From assembly GCA_964059195.1 (NCBI GenBank), contig CAXKWD010000005.1, forward strand, positions 145,663,686 through 145,727,685: a stretch of 64,000 nt of DNA, given 5' to 3'. Under the pieces are notes generated by a model, which worked only from the letters and a program-made list of their open reading frames with translations, searched no databases and was not told the origin of the DNA. Positions 43,601-57,600 of this stretch are shown here, piece after piece. Numbering within the stretch: the stretch's first letter is position 1; the number at the start of each line of letters is the position of its first letter. The translations under genes were made by a program, and so were the position numbers. This DNA comes from Ectobius pallidus (lineage: Eukaryota; Arthropoda; Insecta; Blattodea; Ectobiidae).

Positions 43601-46600
43601 GACTAGAGAATATATGGCATCACCTAAGTTACAAGAATCTGGCAGACATAGAAAAAATTAAGGCCACATACCTGAAACGAGTCCTAGGCCTATCGAAGTT
43701 CACCCCCTCACGACTCACATATGTGATGACAGGAGAGTTGCCGCTTGTAGAGGACCTGAGACTGCAGCTTCTTCTGCAGTCCACCCCCAGCTACGAGAGA
43801 CTGTTACGGGACATGCAAGAGAAGCGGAAAGAAATATGGGATGACTTCTACAGCACGGACGCGATGATATGCAAAGACTGGACGAAACCTCTGTACGACC
43901 TACGACACACAGTGACCAGATTCGCGACGCACGGCTTCCATTTCAAAGTGTGCAAAATTAGGAAATACCACCAACCAGGAAATGCGTGTGAATGTTCGTG
44001 GTGCGGAAAAAAGTGTGACAGGTACCACGCAATGTGGTGTGAGAAGAGACAGTTATCATTGACTCAACTGAGCGCCGAACAATAGTGTTATATACCAATG
44101 CATATTTTGTGCTTTTCATTAATTATTATATTGTAAAAATAATCAAAAAAATAGTATAATAAGGATTTGCCATGACATAAAAGAAATCAATACATGGTAC
44201 CTAACTACGTATATAGGCCTATATATAAACAATGACAAATTGAATTAAAACTTCACTTGTAAATTAAAGTATTGCTCAGTATTAAATAAAATCACATGTT
44301 TATAGCAATCATACTTATTTCGTTTTCAGCATAGCCTTCATTCCAGAATATTAGATAGGGAGTAGTATCAAGGCGGTTTTCTCCTGCATGATGATCGTAT
44401 TGCCGTAGCGTAGGCCTACTTGGAATTTTAAGGATAATGCTTGCTAACCATTTTTCATGTCAAAATACTGAAGGTTAAAGCAACGGTTATACACTGTAAA
44501 GAGTTCCGTTTTCTTTAAAGCTTTTTCTAGCAAACAGTTTTTGATGTAATAACAAAATGACAATAGAATTGTAGAATTGTAACTCAAATGGGTGAGAGTA
44601 CATATTCTGCGGATGTAATATTCAGGATTATTACTCTGAATATAAAATTCCAGGACTGTTACACACTTCCTACATAAAAATGTTCGTCGAATGAGCGAAT
44701 GCATAGAAACGAGTAAGTTTTCGTCCTTGGAACACGTTCTATAATAATGCTATAATACGTCCAGGGACTTGCAAATCCCCGAGGTGGTTTTGTCATCAGT
44801 AGAATTCCCAGTGGATCGGGGATATGAACAGGAGTTTTGTCGGCCTCTGTAATCTATTATATTTATACACGAATGTATGTACCTTACATGGACATTTTTA
44901 AGATAAATATAGTCCTGCTGTAATACATTATAATGGATTGCAGTGTGCAGTTTTAAAAGAAGATTTCAGTTTTAAAGTCTGAAGGTTGCATTCACATTCT
45001 TTCACTATCTTAAACATGGATTTTGTTTTTATCTCGCTTCTTTATTAAGTGCCAGTATGGTACTTTATGAGATTGTGTGGTGGACGAAAAAATGTCTGTC
45101 CGTCTGCCTGTCCGTCTGTCTGTCCGTGTGTCTGTACGCACCATAACTCAAATACGCTTTTTCGGATTTTCATGAAACTTGGAAAGCACATTTATAATGT
45201 CCATGGGAATAGAAAGGCGCCATCACTCAAATACGCTGTATCGGATTTCCATGAAACTTGGTATACCCATTTATGACGTCCATGAGAAGTGCCCTATTGA
45301 ATTTGAACCTAATCTGTTGACCGGTACCGGAGTAAAACCCAATTTAGTGTCTACTTTAAAGGCGCAATAACTCAAATACGCTTTATCGGATATTTATGAA
45401 ACTTCGTATACGCATTTATAATGTCCATGGGAAGACGTTTATTGATATTGGACCAAATCGGTTGGCCAGTACCGGAATAATGCCCAATTTAGTGTTTTTA
45501 TGTTAATATATAAGAAATCGCGATAACTCAAATATGCTTTATTGGATTTTGCTGAAATTTTGTATACCTATTTATAATGTACGTGGAAAGACGTCTACTG
45601 ATATTGGACCAAATCGGTAGACCGGTACCGGAGTAAAACCCAATTTAGTGTATATTTTAAAGACGCGGTAACTCAAATACGCTTTACCGGATTTTTATGA
45701 AACTTGGTATACACATTTATAATGTCCATGGGAAGACGTCTATTCATAATGGATAAAATCGGTTTACCTGTTTCGGAGTAATGCTCAATTTAGTGCCTAT
45801 TTTATGGTAATATAAGTATTCGAAAGAATTTATAAAAAAAATGAAAATCAGTTATCTTGACAACATAGCCTATTGTCTTACTGTGATCTTATAAGGCCTT
45901 GGAAATTAAAATACACGTAGCTATGACAAAAAACATATTGATTTACATGCGCTTATCCAACTAGACCGTTAAAATGACCCAGGTGGCGGAGATGGTAGAC
46001 CTTTCTTCTTCCGTAAGCCCTGCTTAATGAATAAATCTGGAGCTTAACTTGGAAATCAATTAAAAAAAAAAAAAAAATATTCTGCATATCATAATTGCAG
46101 TCATAACTGATTAAACAAAAACATACTGGCACTTTGTTACATCAGTTTACCTGATTTTATTGAGTCGCTGCATTGTAGAATTGCGCATTCAACTGTCTTA
46201 TTCTCTGTATTGTTCACCAGACAAGACTTAAAGTGACTGGTTTCGAAATCAAAATGTTCTGAATCATCGTCTATATGAGAATACTAAAAAAATCAGAGTA
46301 CTCAGTTCAATATTAAAAATCCAAATAATCATTCTAATTAGTCCTAAGAGGGCTGTAAAAAGTGCAATTATTTTAATTCATACAACATTCAACATGAGAC
46401 AAAAGTACGAAAAGAGCGTACTGAACCTTTCCTGCCGAGATGCATACGAGTCTTGATTGGACAAGCTTTAAAATCTATTACATCTGCAGAAGTGGATTAG
46501 ATCTTGTATCGGATATATTTCTGCAATACCATTAATGGATAATGCCTGCAGACTCATGGGATAGTGGAATAGAACTGCATTTTCAGTTACGAGAAAGAAA

Positions 46601-49600
46601 TAACCGAGGCTATCTTTATATCTTCTATTCATACGCATGCCCCATTTCATTCCAGCCCATGTATTCCGGATAGACAGCTCTTATGGGAATCTGCGAAATA
46701 TGTTAAACTCTTATTCAAGCAAAAGAAGGAATCTGTAGTGAAATTGGAACGTGAATTAAGATCTTATACAAGCAGTTAGGTACAGGATATTTGTAAAGTT
46801 TCTGTCATTCTGGGTGTCAATACTTGATAAATTTTTGTTTTTTAGCAGTAGTATTAATTTATTATAATCAAGCAACGAACATTTTTTACAAAATAATGCT
46901 GAAAATATGTTAGTTTAAAGGTTATAAAACTATGGAAAATTTGGAATTAAAGTACCATGGATGCATTTGTAACTGCTAAGTGTACATGACCACCTTAAAA
47001 GTGTCAATGTTGTCAATCCGCATAGCTGGAATATTTTCACCAATAATAATTGTTATTTGATACTCATTAGTATTAGAAGCGACAGCGCATCAGGATTAGA
47101 CTCATTTCAGATTCAATTCCATTCACTTCTCGGGAAATGAATAAATGAACCCTACGTATATCCTAAAAGAGAACGATAAAAAGAAAGAAGGATAAAAAAT
47201 AGAAGCCATAGAGAGGAAGAAATATTCCCTGAGCAACAAACACCGTAAATTAGAAAATTATATACTAATAAAGTTAAAGGAAACTTGGAAATCTTGAATC
47301 TAATTTATTCTGGATACTGAATACTCCTTAATTCAATCTCTCATTCGTAGAGTCGTAAGCAAAGAAGTAGAAAAAGAAATCAGACTACGATGAGTCCATT
47401 AATTTTCATTCCTTTAATCGCCGAGTTGGAAGAAATTAAAGCCCAAATGGTAATAAGAAGTGCCTTCTTATTCGATCTTAATGACAACTAGGAGACTTGA
47501 CATTAGTGAAGCAACGTTCTGTCGAAGTCAGTAATTACTTCAATCTGAACTTTAATTAAAATATTGTATCTTTATGTTGTATTCTTCTGTAACACTCCAA
47601 TCAAAGATATCTCATTTCAAATGGCACAACTTAGAAATATACTGAACGAACACGACTTTGCCATGGGTTGGGTTTAAGAGTTATGTGAATGTTACCAATT
47701 GTGCAAATTCAGTGAATCTAGTTTTATGTATAATACAATAATGTTCTCAGAGCATTGTGTATAGTAGGCCCATGTTCTGTGTAACAACCATTCAACGGGA
47801 ATGATGACAAATAATGTACGCCAAATTGAAATAATCAGATTACTGTTTCGGTTATTGAGGCATTAGTCTTTAGTTATTCCTGTAATAAGTACAATGCCTA
47901 TAATCAGTATATAGTAATACTATTACAATGTTGTTATTGTCATTCTTAATAATACTGATGGATTTATTATTATTATTATTGCGAATTTATTGAGCTCACA
48001 ATTTACCAAAAAATTACATAATGGCAGAAAAGCCCTGTTACGTCTTATTTCTTATATAAATATATATTGTACATTAAGCTTATTTATACCTACAATAGCA
48101 GTGTAAATTTAAAGATATTTAGTTGCATTACGTTTGATTATAATGTTACTAGATTTGTAGTAGCCTACGATCGTATTTATGTAGGCCTATTATTTTGGAA
48201 ACACTACACAGCTGACTCATATTGAATTGGTATCGGGACCCATACGACGACCAGTTTCTTTGTATTGTAGTTGACGTAGTACAAACGTTTCCGGAACTAA
48301 TTGAGGTGCTGTTAACTGATTGGTAATTTACGAGTCTGAGGGGAGTGGGTAAAAGAGTGTAACAGCAGATGATGGAAAATAGTTCATAAAAACATGACAA
48401 ATTCTTTACGGTTCAGTCGGTTATATTTGTACTATCGTAAAAGACCCGGCGTCGCTTGGGTTTTGTATTTTGTAAATTCGAAAATAGCTTATAGGTCCTT
48501 ATATAGGTATTTAGAATTTGAAATGAGGAAGAACGACTTATCACAATGAAACTATTTTCTCAGAAAACTATAAATATAGCTTTTTATGGCTTATAGCAGA
48601 TCCCTTCGGCTTCGCCCACGATAATTAATCGAAAGATTAACAATTAAGAGCAAAATAATTAAAATATATATGTATTAACACTTGCACGCGAAACATTCAT
48701 AGGTCTAAACTAAACGATTGATAGGCTTAATTAAAGAAACAGCTATAAATCCGGCTTTGAAGTAAATTCCACGACTAGAAAGCGCAGCATGGGAAAAATA
48801 CCTCAGATTCGAGTTCCCTGGCCCAGAAAACCCCTGCATAGTGAGTTCCGTCCAAATCGATCAATGCTTGCCCATTTAGGTCCATTCATTATCCCTCTTC
48901 CGTCTAGGTTGAAAATTTCAGATGCCTGCCTTGACATTATAAACAAATGAATCGACCAACGTGGGCTTACAACATTCAAGCGATCGCGTTGTTTTTATTT
49001 CCAAGGTATGACAAAAATAGGCAAAGCCAACTGCAACTGATATGACAACTGAAATGTATTACTGAGAACCGATGCTTCGAAAGCGTAAAAAAGGCACGTT
49101 CCATTTTTCGCTCATAACTCGCGAACGAAAGCTACAATTAAAAATGTACTATGCCAGAAACCTTCGCGGGAGTATACTCAGTTTCCCGAAGTTTCATGGC
49201 GATCGAATGAATGGTGTAGTGATGCATAAAGGACAGACACACATAAATTCGTCTTTATATAGATATTATTTGTTAATAGTAACATTACTTTGAATTTGGT
49301 ATAGTCATTGTGTATTGTGTTTCATTAATAGCTAGTGCATGTAATTTAATCTAAAGGCACCGCCTATGGACTCATTTCAAGGTAGGAGATAATATTAAAT
49401 CCAATTGAAAAACAAAATATAAAATAAAGCTATATTAATAATTTGTATTTCTATATTATGATGTACGTCATACGAATTTCATAACAGACAATCAAACATC
49501 GAGTCTCTAATTAACAAAAACCGCTCGGAATTTTCATTACCGTTGTCGATACTGTTGGGATAAATATAGATTGTATATTATCTCATAATTATATTGTTTT

Positions 49601-49807
49601 TGGTTAATTGTAATTGCAGAATACGAGAGTAGGATGCAATTATATAAATGTATTATGAACAAAGACAATGGCCTCAATTGTATTGCATATACAAGCTCTG
49701 AATGTATTGGTCATTCGCACTTGGGGGCAAAATATAGGCTAATTTAGCAGATGTGGACTATACACTTTTTTGCACGAATCCTTGAACTTAATATTGTTAA
49801 AGAATAA

Positions 49808-49850
<43 letters not shown>

Positions 49851-52366
49851 TTATTTAACCTGGAGAAAGTTAAGACCGTAAGGTCTTTTCTTCCACTTCA
49901 CCAGAGACTAATAGTACATTAGTTTTTACAATATAACATAATAAATAACACAACATACATTAAAAGAACACAATATAACACATTAAATGATTTAAGATAC
50001 ATTAAATGATACACTAAATAATATTAAAGAATTTTAAGATACATTAAATGATGTGAGAGAAATTAATTGTTACAAATACAAATACAATTTAGTTATACAA
50101 AAGCATTAAGTGCTAGAAACTGAATTAACATAGGACATGAAAAAGATACACTATTAAGTATAGGCCTATTCTCAAGCTTTTAAGGGAATGTTTTCTTAGC
50201 TACAAAAACCTGTAGTGACCAAGAAAACCACAGATGAGTATTAGACTGTCTACAACTGTATAATTTAATTTAAAACTTCACTGCTCTAATTGCTAATTAA
50301 TATCAACATATAAACACTACAGAAGATGTCAGCAGTTACCCCCCAGCACTGCAAGCCACCAACACCAAATGGAAGTGGGGAGGCCACGTCGCAAGACTCA
50401 AAGGCGACAGATGGACATACAAGGCCACAATGTGGGACCCTCGTACTGGAAGAAGATCCCGTGGAAGACCAAGACAGAGATGGGCTGATCTCTTCAAGGA
50501 ACTTGTAGGACGACAGTGGTCAAGCAGAGAAAGAAATAGGAATGACTGGAAGACAAGTGAACAGTGACTGATTCCAGTGCATATGCGACCGAAGTCTTAC
50601 GAAGACAAGTGAACAGAACTGTAACAAGTGTAATGACGTAAGCTACAATGTAGTGCACAATGACTCAGACTAGTGTAAGTGGACAAAGACCAGGAATTGC
50701 ATAAAAGCCCAAGAGCACAAATACCCCTCATGTGGAATAGCTCACCACATGTAGGTGTATTCGAGCTTACCCTCTTTGAGGAGGCCATTGCCCTTAACGG
50801 GACATTTAGGCTAATCATTTCATTTCATTTCAATGTTTTTCATCAGTTTCCCGTGCCCAATTCCAAATCCCTACACCCAATACCGGTAACGTACCCTACC
50901 TGCGTCTTTTGGCTACTTACCGCACTACATAACGCACAAGTGCGTCAATTAAAGCCTGCAAATTTTGATACCTCTATTACTGCAGACATGGAATATAATC
51001 ATGTTTTCTACTTGAAGTTTAGAATTTCACTCATACCGGTCTTTACTTCTTTTAATTTTAATATTGACTTACGATAATTCACCAGACAGCTAAAAATTAT
51101 GCAAAACATATAAACTCAAATAATCGATCTATCGATCGCCACTGAAATTAAAATACTACTACTTTTCAAAGTTGACACTCTTGTAATTTAACAGCAGTTC
51201 TAACACTGTATACGTGTTCTAAGTTATTTTATATTTTCACGTAGGCCTAAGTAACATCGCCTTCAGCTCGTCTTTTCAAACTCTTTCTGATTCTCCAATG
51301 TTGTATTTATTAAATTGGCTTTTAAATGCGGTATAGGAATGGAATCTAGTGCTCAACTAGAAAGTAATAGGCCTACATTACCCTTTATAATTCCCACAAA
51401 TTGAGGAATTAATATAATACATAAATTTTTTATTGAATAGAATAGACTACGTTCATTAGATGGAATTTCGTTTTAGCATTGTGTAAAGTAAATCTCGAAT
51501 TAACGCGATTTATTTTTCTGTTACACAATGGTGATCAACTCTGTTAAACGCATTTCTCATCGTGTAAATTATTCTACTATTTTGCTATAGAAATGATTTC
51601 TTTTTATTACAATCATAACAGTTATTATCTAATAACTAAGCATATAACATTCAAAATAGTTTTACACATTGACAGCACAACGTTCTCTTTCAGAAGAGAT
51701 TCCCTCGTTTCTTTCAAGGGATGCTTGTGGTATTACAACTGTCAGACGCAGATATTGGAAGATTTTAGGAACAATCCTTTGAGCATGAACTTGACAGCTT
51801 GCATCTGTTTCCAAATTAAGCTTTATGTCTACACAAACGTGAAATAATTCAATAAACACCTGACTTGAAAGAAGAAAGGAAAACAAGAGTTCTTCATCAA
51901 TAAATCTTTCTCATATTCCTCTACATTATTTATGTTACAGTTTATATTAAGATTTTGAAAGTTTTTACTATTCACTAGAAGCGTACTTCCGTCTGACATA
52001 AAAAATACCTTTCACTCCTTGACTGTGATTTATTATTAATATTATTATCATGATATTCTATTATTATCATTATTGTCATTACTTTATTGTTATTAATATT
52101 AATAATATTATTATTGTTCTTTTTCGTCACTTGTTTGTGAGTTCTTCTGTTGCATCGGCGTTTTTTTTTCAGAAGATGCAGCATTATATTGGTACATTGA
52201 GAAATGCTCTGGCTATGGATGTTGTGCCTACAATTACTGATTTTTGCAATAATTTAAGCTCTTTTGTCCCCATCTTTAGTTTTTTTAGTCCTGTCATCGT
52301 CCTTTTGGGTAAAATTCCATTTGTAGACATTATTAACAGAATTGTTGTTACCGCATCTTGCCGCCA

Positions 52367-52397
<31 letters not shown>

Positions 52398-52662
52398 GGC
52401 CAAACGAAGCGAGGTCCTGTTTTAACTCAACCGTTCATCTGTTTGTCCGTAAATTTGTGTGTCATGAAGTCATGACCATATGCGTTTGATTTTTTTTTTA
52501 ATTTGCCATGAATGTTTCTTGAATTAATTTAAAACGACGTATTTCTTAAGATTTTTATTTTGTGATTCCATTTCAAAATGAAGAGCAGAACTTAGCTTTC
52601 CTTAGGCGCGAGATCGACTGTTCAGACAACTACTAATTATTTTTAGGCCTATTATTATATCA

Positions 52663-52749
<87 letters not shown>

Positions 52750-54592
52750 GACCATAGGTGAGCAACTGAGGGGAAACGTTTTAGTCCCCCATCTATTCTG
52801 TGACGTAAGAAACCTGTTCTTCATGTTCAGTGTCACGTCGAAACTGCTTTATGCTGACGTCAAGGGCGACGGTAGTGGGAGAAATTCCCCTACCGCACAG
52901 TGACACGATGTGCACCAGTTGCGCACCCATGTCCTAGACTGTACCTTGGTGGAGGAAGACCGTTCCCAATTTTCCTCATTACTGTTTTCCTGCAGTTGCC
53001 TTGTCTAGTTCTCTCCCATTTCTTGTTCGTCCTCCATCTTGCTCGTTGTCTCCGTTGATTCCTTACTCCCCCAAGTGTTATCCATTAAGTGAACAGTTTA
53101 CTCAAACTGTTGTCGCATATCAGGTTCTCCTTATTGCGTGCCTTGCTCATGATCATTTTCCAAGACTGTATCTGTATGTATCATTGATTTGTATTAATTT
53201 CTTGGAATTTTGTTTTGTCTAGCAAAGTTCTCTTTCGGCTTCGATGCTCTTTATCCCAATCTCAAAGAAGATTTAAACGTTAAAAAACCACAGGACACAT
53301 GCCTTAATAGCTATTAATGTATCAAGTACGCAAAATAACGCTTTAGCGGGCGAATACAGTATAGTGGCCGAGGCGTAAGCCGAGGCTGAAATACTGGATG
53401 AGTCCGATAAAGTTTTTGCGTACGTGGTGCATAGAATATTTTTTAATACAAGCTCTCTAAATTATATGAAATGAAACTAAAATTCCGTTTAATTAATTAT
53501 AATGAAAGGTAGTCAGCCATTTGTTAACTCATATTCTCACAGCCATTTGAATCGCGGGACAACAATGAACCGTACGTACCAATACGAAATGCGGTATAGA
53601 TGCATTATATATGAGTCGCTTTTTGTAAGGAATAATAAAATCAGGTAAACTGATGTAACAAAGTGCCAGTATGTTTTTGTTTAATCAGTTATGACTGCAA
53701 TTATGATATGCAGAATATGTTTTTTTTTTAAATTGATTTCCAAGTTAAGCTCCAGATTTATTCATTAAGCAGGGCTTACGGAAGAAGAAAGGTCTACCAT
53801 CTCGGCCACCTGGGTCATTTTAACGGTCTAGTTGGATAAGCGCATGTAAATCAATATGTTTTTTGTCATAGCTACCTGTATTTTAATTTCCAAGGCCTTA
53901 TAAGATAACAGTAAAACAATAGGCTATGTTGTCAAGATAACTGATTTTCATTTTTTTTTTATAAATTCTTTCGAATACGTATATTACCATAAAATAGGCA
54001 CTAAATTGAGCATTACTCCGAAACAGGTAAACCGATTTTATCCATTATGAATAGACGTCTTCCCATGGACATTATAAATGTGTATACCAAGTTTCATAAA
54101 AATCCGGTAAAGCGTGTTTGAGTTACCGCGTCTTTAAAATATACACTAAATTGGGTTTTACTCCGGTACCGGTCAACAGATTAGGTTCAAATTCAATAGG
54201 GCACTTTTCATGGACGTCATAAATTGGTATACCAAGTTTCATGGAAATCTGATACAGCGTATTTGAGCGATGGCGCCTAAAATAGGCACTAAATTGGGCA
54301 TTACTCCGTTACCGGTGAACCGATTTGGTTCAATATCAATAGGGTTCTTCCCATGGACATTATAAATGTGTTTTCCAAGTTTCATGAAAATCCGAAAAAG
54401 CGTATTTGAGTTATGGTGCGTAAAGACACACGGACAGACGGACAGACGGACAGACATTTTTTCGTCCACCACACAATCTCATAAAGTACCATACTGGCAC
54501 TTAATAATTGTAAAGAATAGGTTTTTTTAAGAACCTTGTGAAAATAACTAATTCTCGAACCACAAAATATGCGTGCGATTAATATCTTACAC

Positions 54593-54676
<84 letters not shown>

Positions 54677-57600
54677 AATATTTATTTTCCTCATTGCCAT
54701 ACATAATGTACAGATTGAGATGTCGTGGTTTAGAATACAATTTAATTTAATTTATAACATTATTAAAACAGTAATTTAAGAAATATTTAAAATGTAATAT
54801 TATAAAAGTCATGGACGCTATACAGTGGGTTTGCCAACATTGTCTTTCTGACCCATGCCGGACTGCGAAGAAAACACTTAACATAATGATACACCCACAG
54901 TCTATTTATTGGTAGCTTACGTGAAATTTACTCGTATTTATTTTGCTCCACCCTTTTTGAAAATTTAAGACAAAAACCACCTCATATGATAAAAGCCTAT
55001 TATTTGGAATCATCTTAGATGCTACATAGGACTTCACTCGCCATGTCATGCTTTCGATTATGACCAATACCGTGTGAGAAATTATTTGAATACAGCCAGT
55101 CATAATGCTCTGTGTTATGGTAGAATTTATTTTCTTTCTCATCCTGTAGGTGTTCTTACACCATTGTGTTAATATTGGTGACTTCTGGTTGTAAGTATAT
55201 GAAAGAATTCATAGCATAAAAGGCTAAGCCATTAAATATTACTTTATTTTAATAGTTCATCATTGGAATTTTAATTTTACTCAATAGCCTAATAATAATA
55301 ATAATAATAATAATAACAATAATAACAATAATAATAACAATAAACAAATATTCCATGCAAATATATTCATGGATTCCATGAATCGCTTCTAATTTTAGGT
55401 AGATTTGAAAATCTACCTATTGCAATGGATACCACTTTATGATTTTCGAAAAATTCTTTCATATCTTTACGTTTCATGCTCCCCTAAGTACGAAACCACC
55501 GCCCGTTCAAAAAAAAATTTTGTGATATTTATATATATATATATTTATATATATATATATATATATCTTTACACGATAGCGGCCGTAATTTTGAAGATAT
55601 TTGAACCAAATTTTATTATGTTATTTCTAGGCCCAATAGTTCGGACAAGTTCGTTAATGGGCAAAATTGGCCCAAGGGGGTGGTCGGGGGAGGGGGTTGA
55701 AATTTTTAAAAATGTATATCTCGGCCCCTATGAAGTATAGAGGGAAACTTTGTTTGAATAAATTAGAGTACTCCCTATGGAGTTTACAGTGACACCAACG
55801 ATTCGGGGGTTCGAGTGAGGGTGGGGGTGGAGGTGGGGGTGGGGGATGAAAATTCGAAACTTTTGAAACCACGTCTTGTGGGGTATCGTTGAAAAGCTCT
55901 TGATGAGTACTCTACAAATCAATAAATAGTTTCTTGATAGCTCTCATATTACGCGAGATTTTAATGTTTGAAAATAATAACACTTAAAAGAATTATTATA
56001 ATATCATAATTTTGTCTTGTTTAGCGGCTTTGCTAATTTTATTCATTGCTGATCTTGCACACGGCCTCCCAGAATATTATATCCTATTCTTGTTGTCAAA
56101 ACAAATGATTGTAGGCTCTTCCTCTTTACCGAATTCAGTTCTTATTACTGCAGGTTTACCATGCCAAGGCTAAAGAAGAAGAGTGTTATGCAGCGACAAT
56201 AAATTAAGCCAAAAGCACTTCGAAATCTACCTCCGCCTGTAGGCCTGCCTAAAGGGATTTTTTTTATTGTGATAAATGACGATCATTAAATAAAATAAAA
56301 AAATTTCAATATAAACTATTTAATTATCCTAATACTTTATTAATATTAATTATCTGAGTGAGATCGTGTAGTCGTGTCTCTCAGAGAGGCCGATATTTTC
56401 TTATTAAATCTTGATTTTGATACTAAGTTATATCGAAAACAATCTTGTTCATAATTTGTTCAAATTGACATAGTTGCCGTAAGTTTCTGAGATGTAGTGT
56501 AGAAACATCGGACTTGCAAGAAAAAAGCGATTCTAATGGCTTCTCATAAGTCATATCTCGAAAATTCTATAATGGTAACTTTTTAAAATAAAGGTAGCGT
56601 TTAAAATAAAACACTCACCGATGGGAAGAATTCCGCCACTATCATCACAGAAAGTATTACCAGCAGGAGAAATCCTATGGTAAAGGACAGAATGTTCATG
56701 AGGTCCCTGCAACAGAAAGAATATAGCATATATGCTTCAAGAATTTGTGTTTTATTTTTATTTTCATTTTCCTCTCATATTTCTCCTAGACATCTCCAAT
56801 CCTACTAAAACAAAGTCCTACTGTTCTGACACTGCCTTTCGAGACATCCAAGCATCCTACTAGAATGTATCATCAATATTAGCCTTCGTATAGTCAGTGC
56901 TCTTCATTTTAAGCAGTACCTTGAAGACATATTTATATAGATCAAGTATTCGCCTAACGAAACTTGTTGTATAACATGTAATGAATTTCAAGATGAATAT
57001 TGTGACCAATCGGTCTGTGTAAACAATGGATCACGACTTTAAATTTTATTTTCAAAAGCCTTCCCTCACGGTAGCATGAACATTGATTGACAACGCAATT
57101 AGGTCTGTCTGTAGGTAAGGATTATGAGACCGCTTTGTCTGTAATGTTGTCTATTCTAAAGACAAAATAAGGAAAATTCATCGAAAGAACTGCTACTCCT
57201 AAAAAATGTCTAGTAGAGAATAAAATGCGGAAAAATTAAAAAAAAAAAATTGCAAAGTAAAAGTTGGCTTCTTGTTCGTTTTGAGGCGAGACGAATTTAT
57301 ACCACATCCTGCATAGTATAGGATGTTTCATAAAAAAAATTATATTTCATCAACTTTCGAGCCCTAGTCCCAACATATTATGTCACTTTGAATTTGAACA
57401 AAATTTAAATTAATGAAAACACAAAATATAATTCTATTATTACAATTCCCAATAAGAAAATGATTGAATTTATAAATACAAATAAAAACTACTCGAGAAA
57501 ATAGCATAGTACACGAAAACCTGTATCCTTCCATTCCCACTCCCTAGTAATGGGGCATCAAGTTAAGACCTATGCTTTACATAAAATTTTACTCATATAC

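Larger units (their letters stand above)
20907..56618 (-). other. Giant cyclase intron (35.7 kb) with a nested gene
   Basis: It runs from the donor after the span 8 exon to the acceptor of the span 9 exon. It contains the nested repeat-protein gene on the same strand, an isolated exon-like ORF, and most of the transposons in the window. Both border exons are phase 0. Confidence 0.85.

Noticed and set aside
54573..54779. ORF of poly-isoleucine
   Set aside because: It is a translation of the (AAT)n microsatellite.
55654..55922. ORFs with poly-proline/His-Pro runs
   Set aside because: They come from a GGTGGGGGTGG simple repeat inside dispersed repeat family 2.
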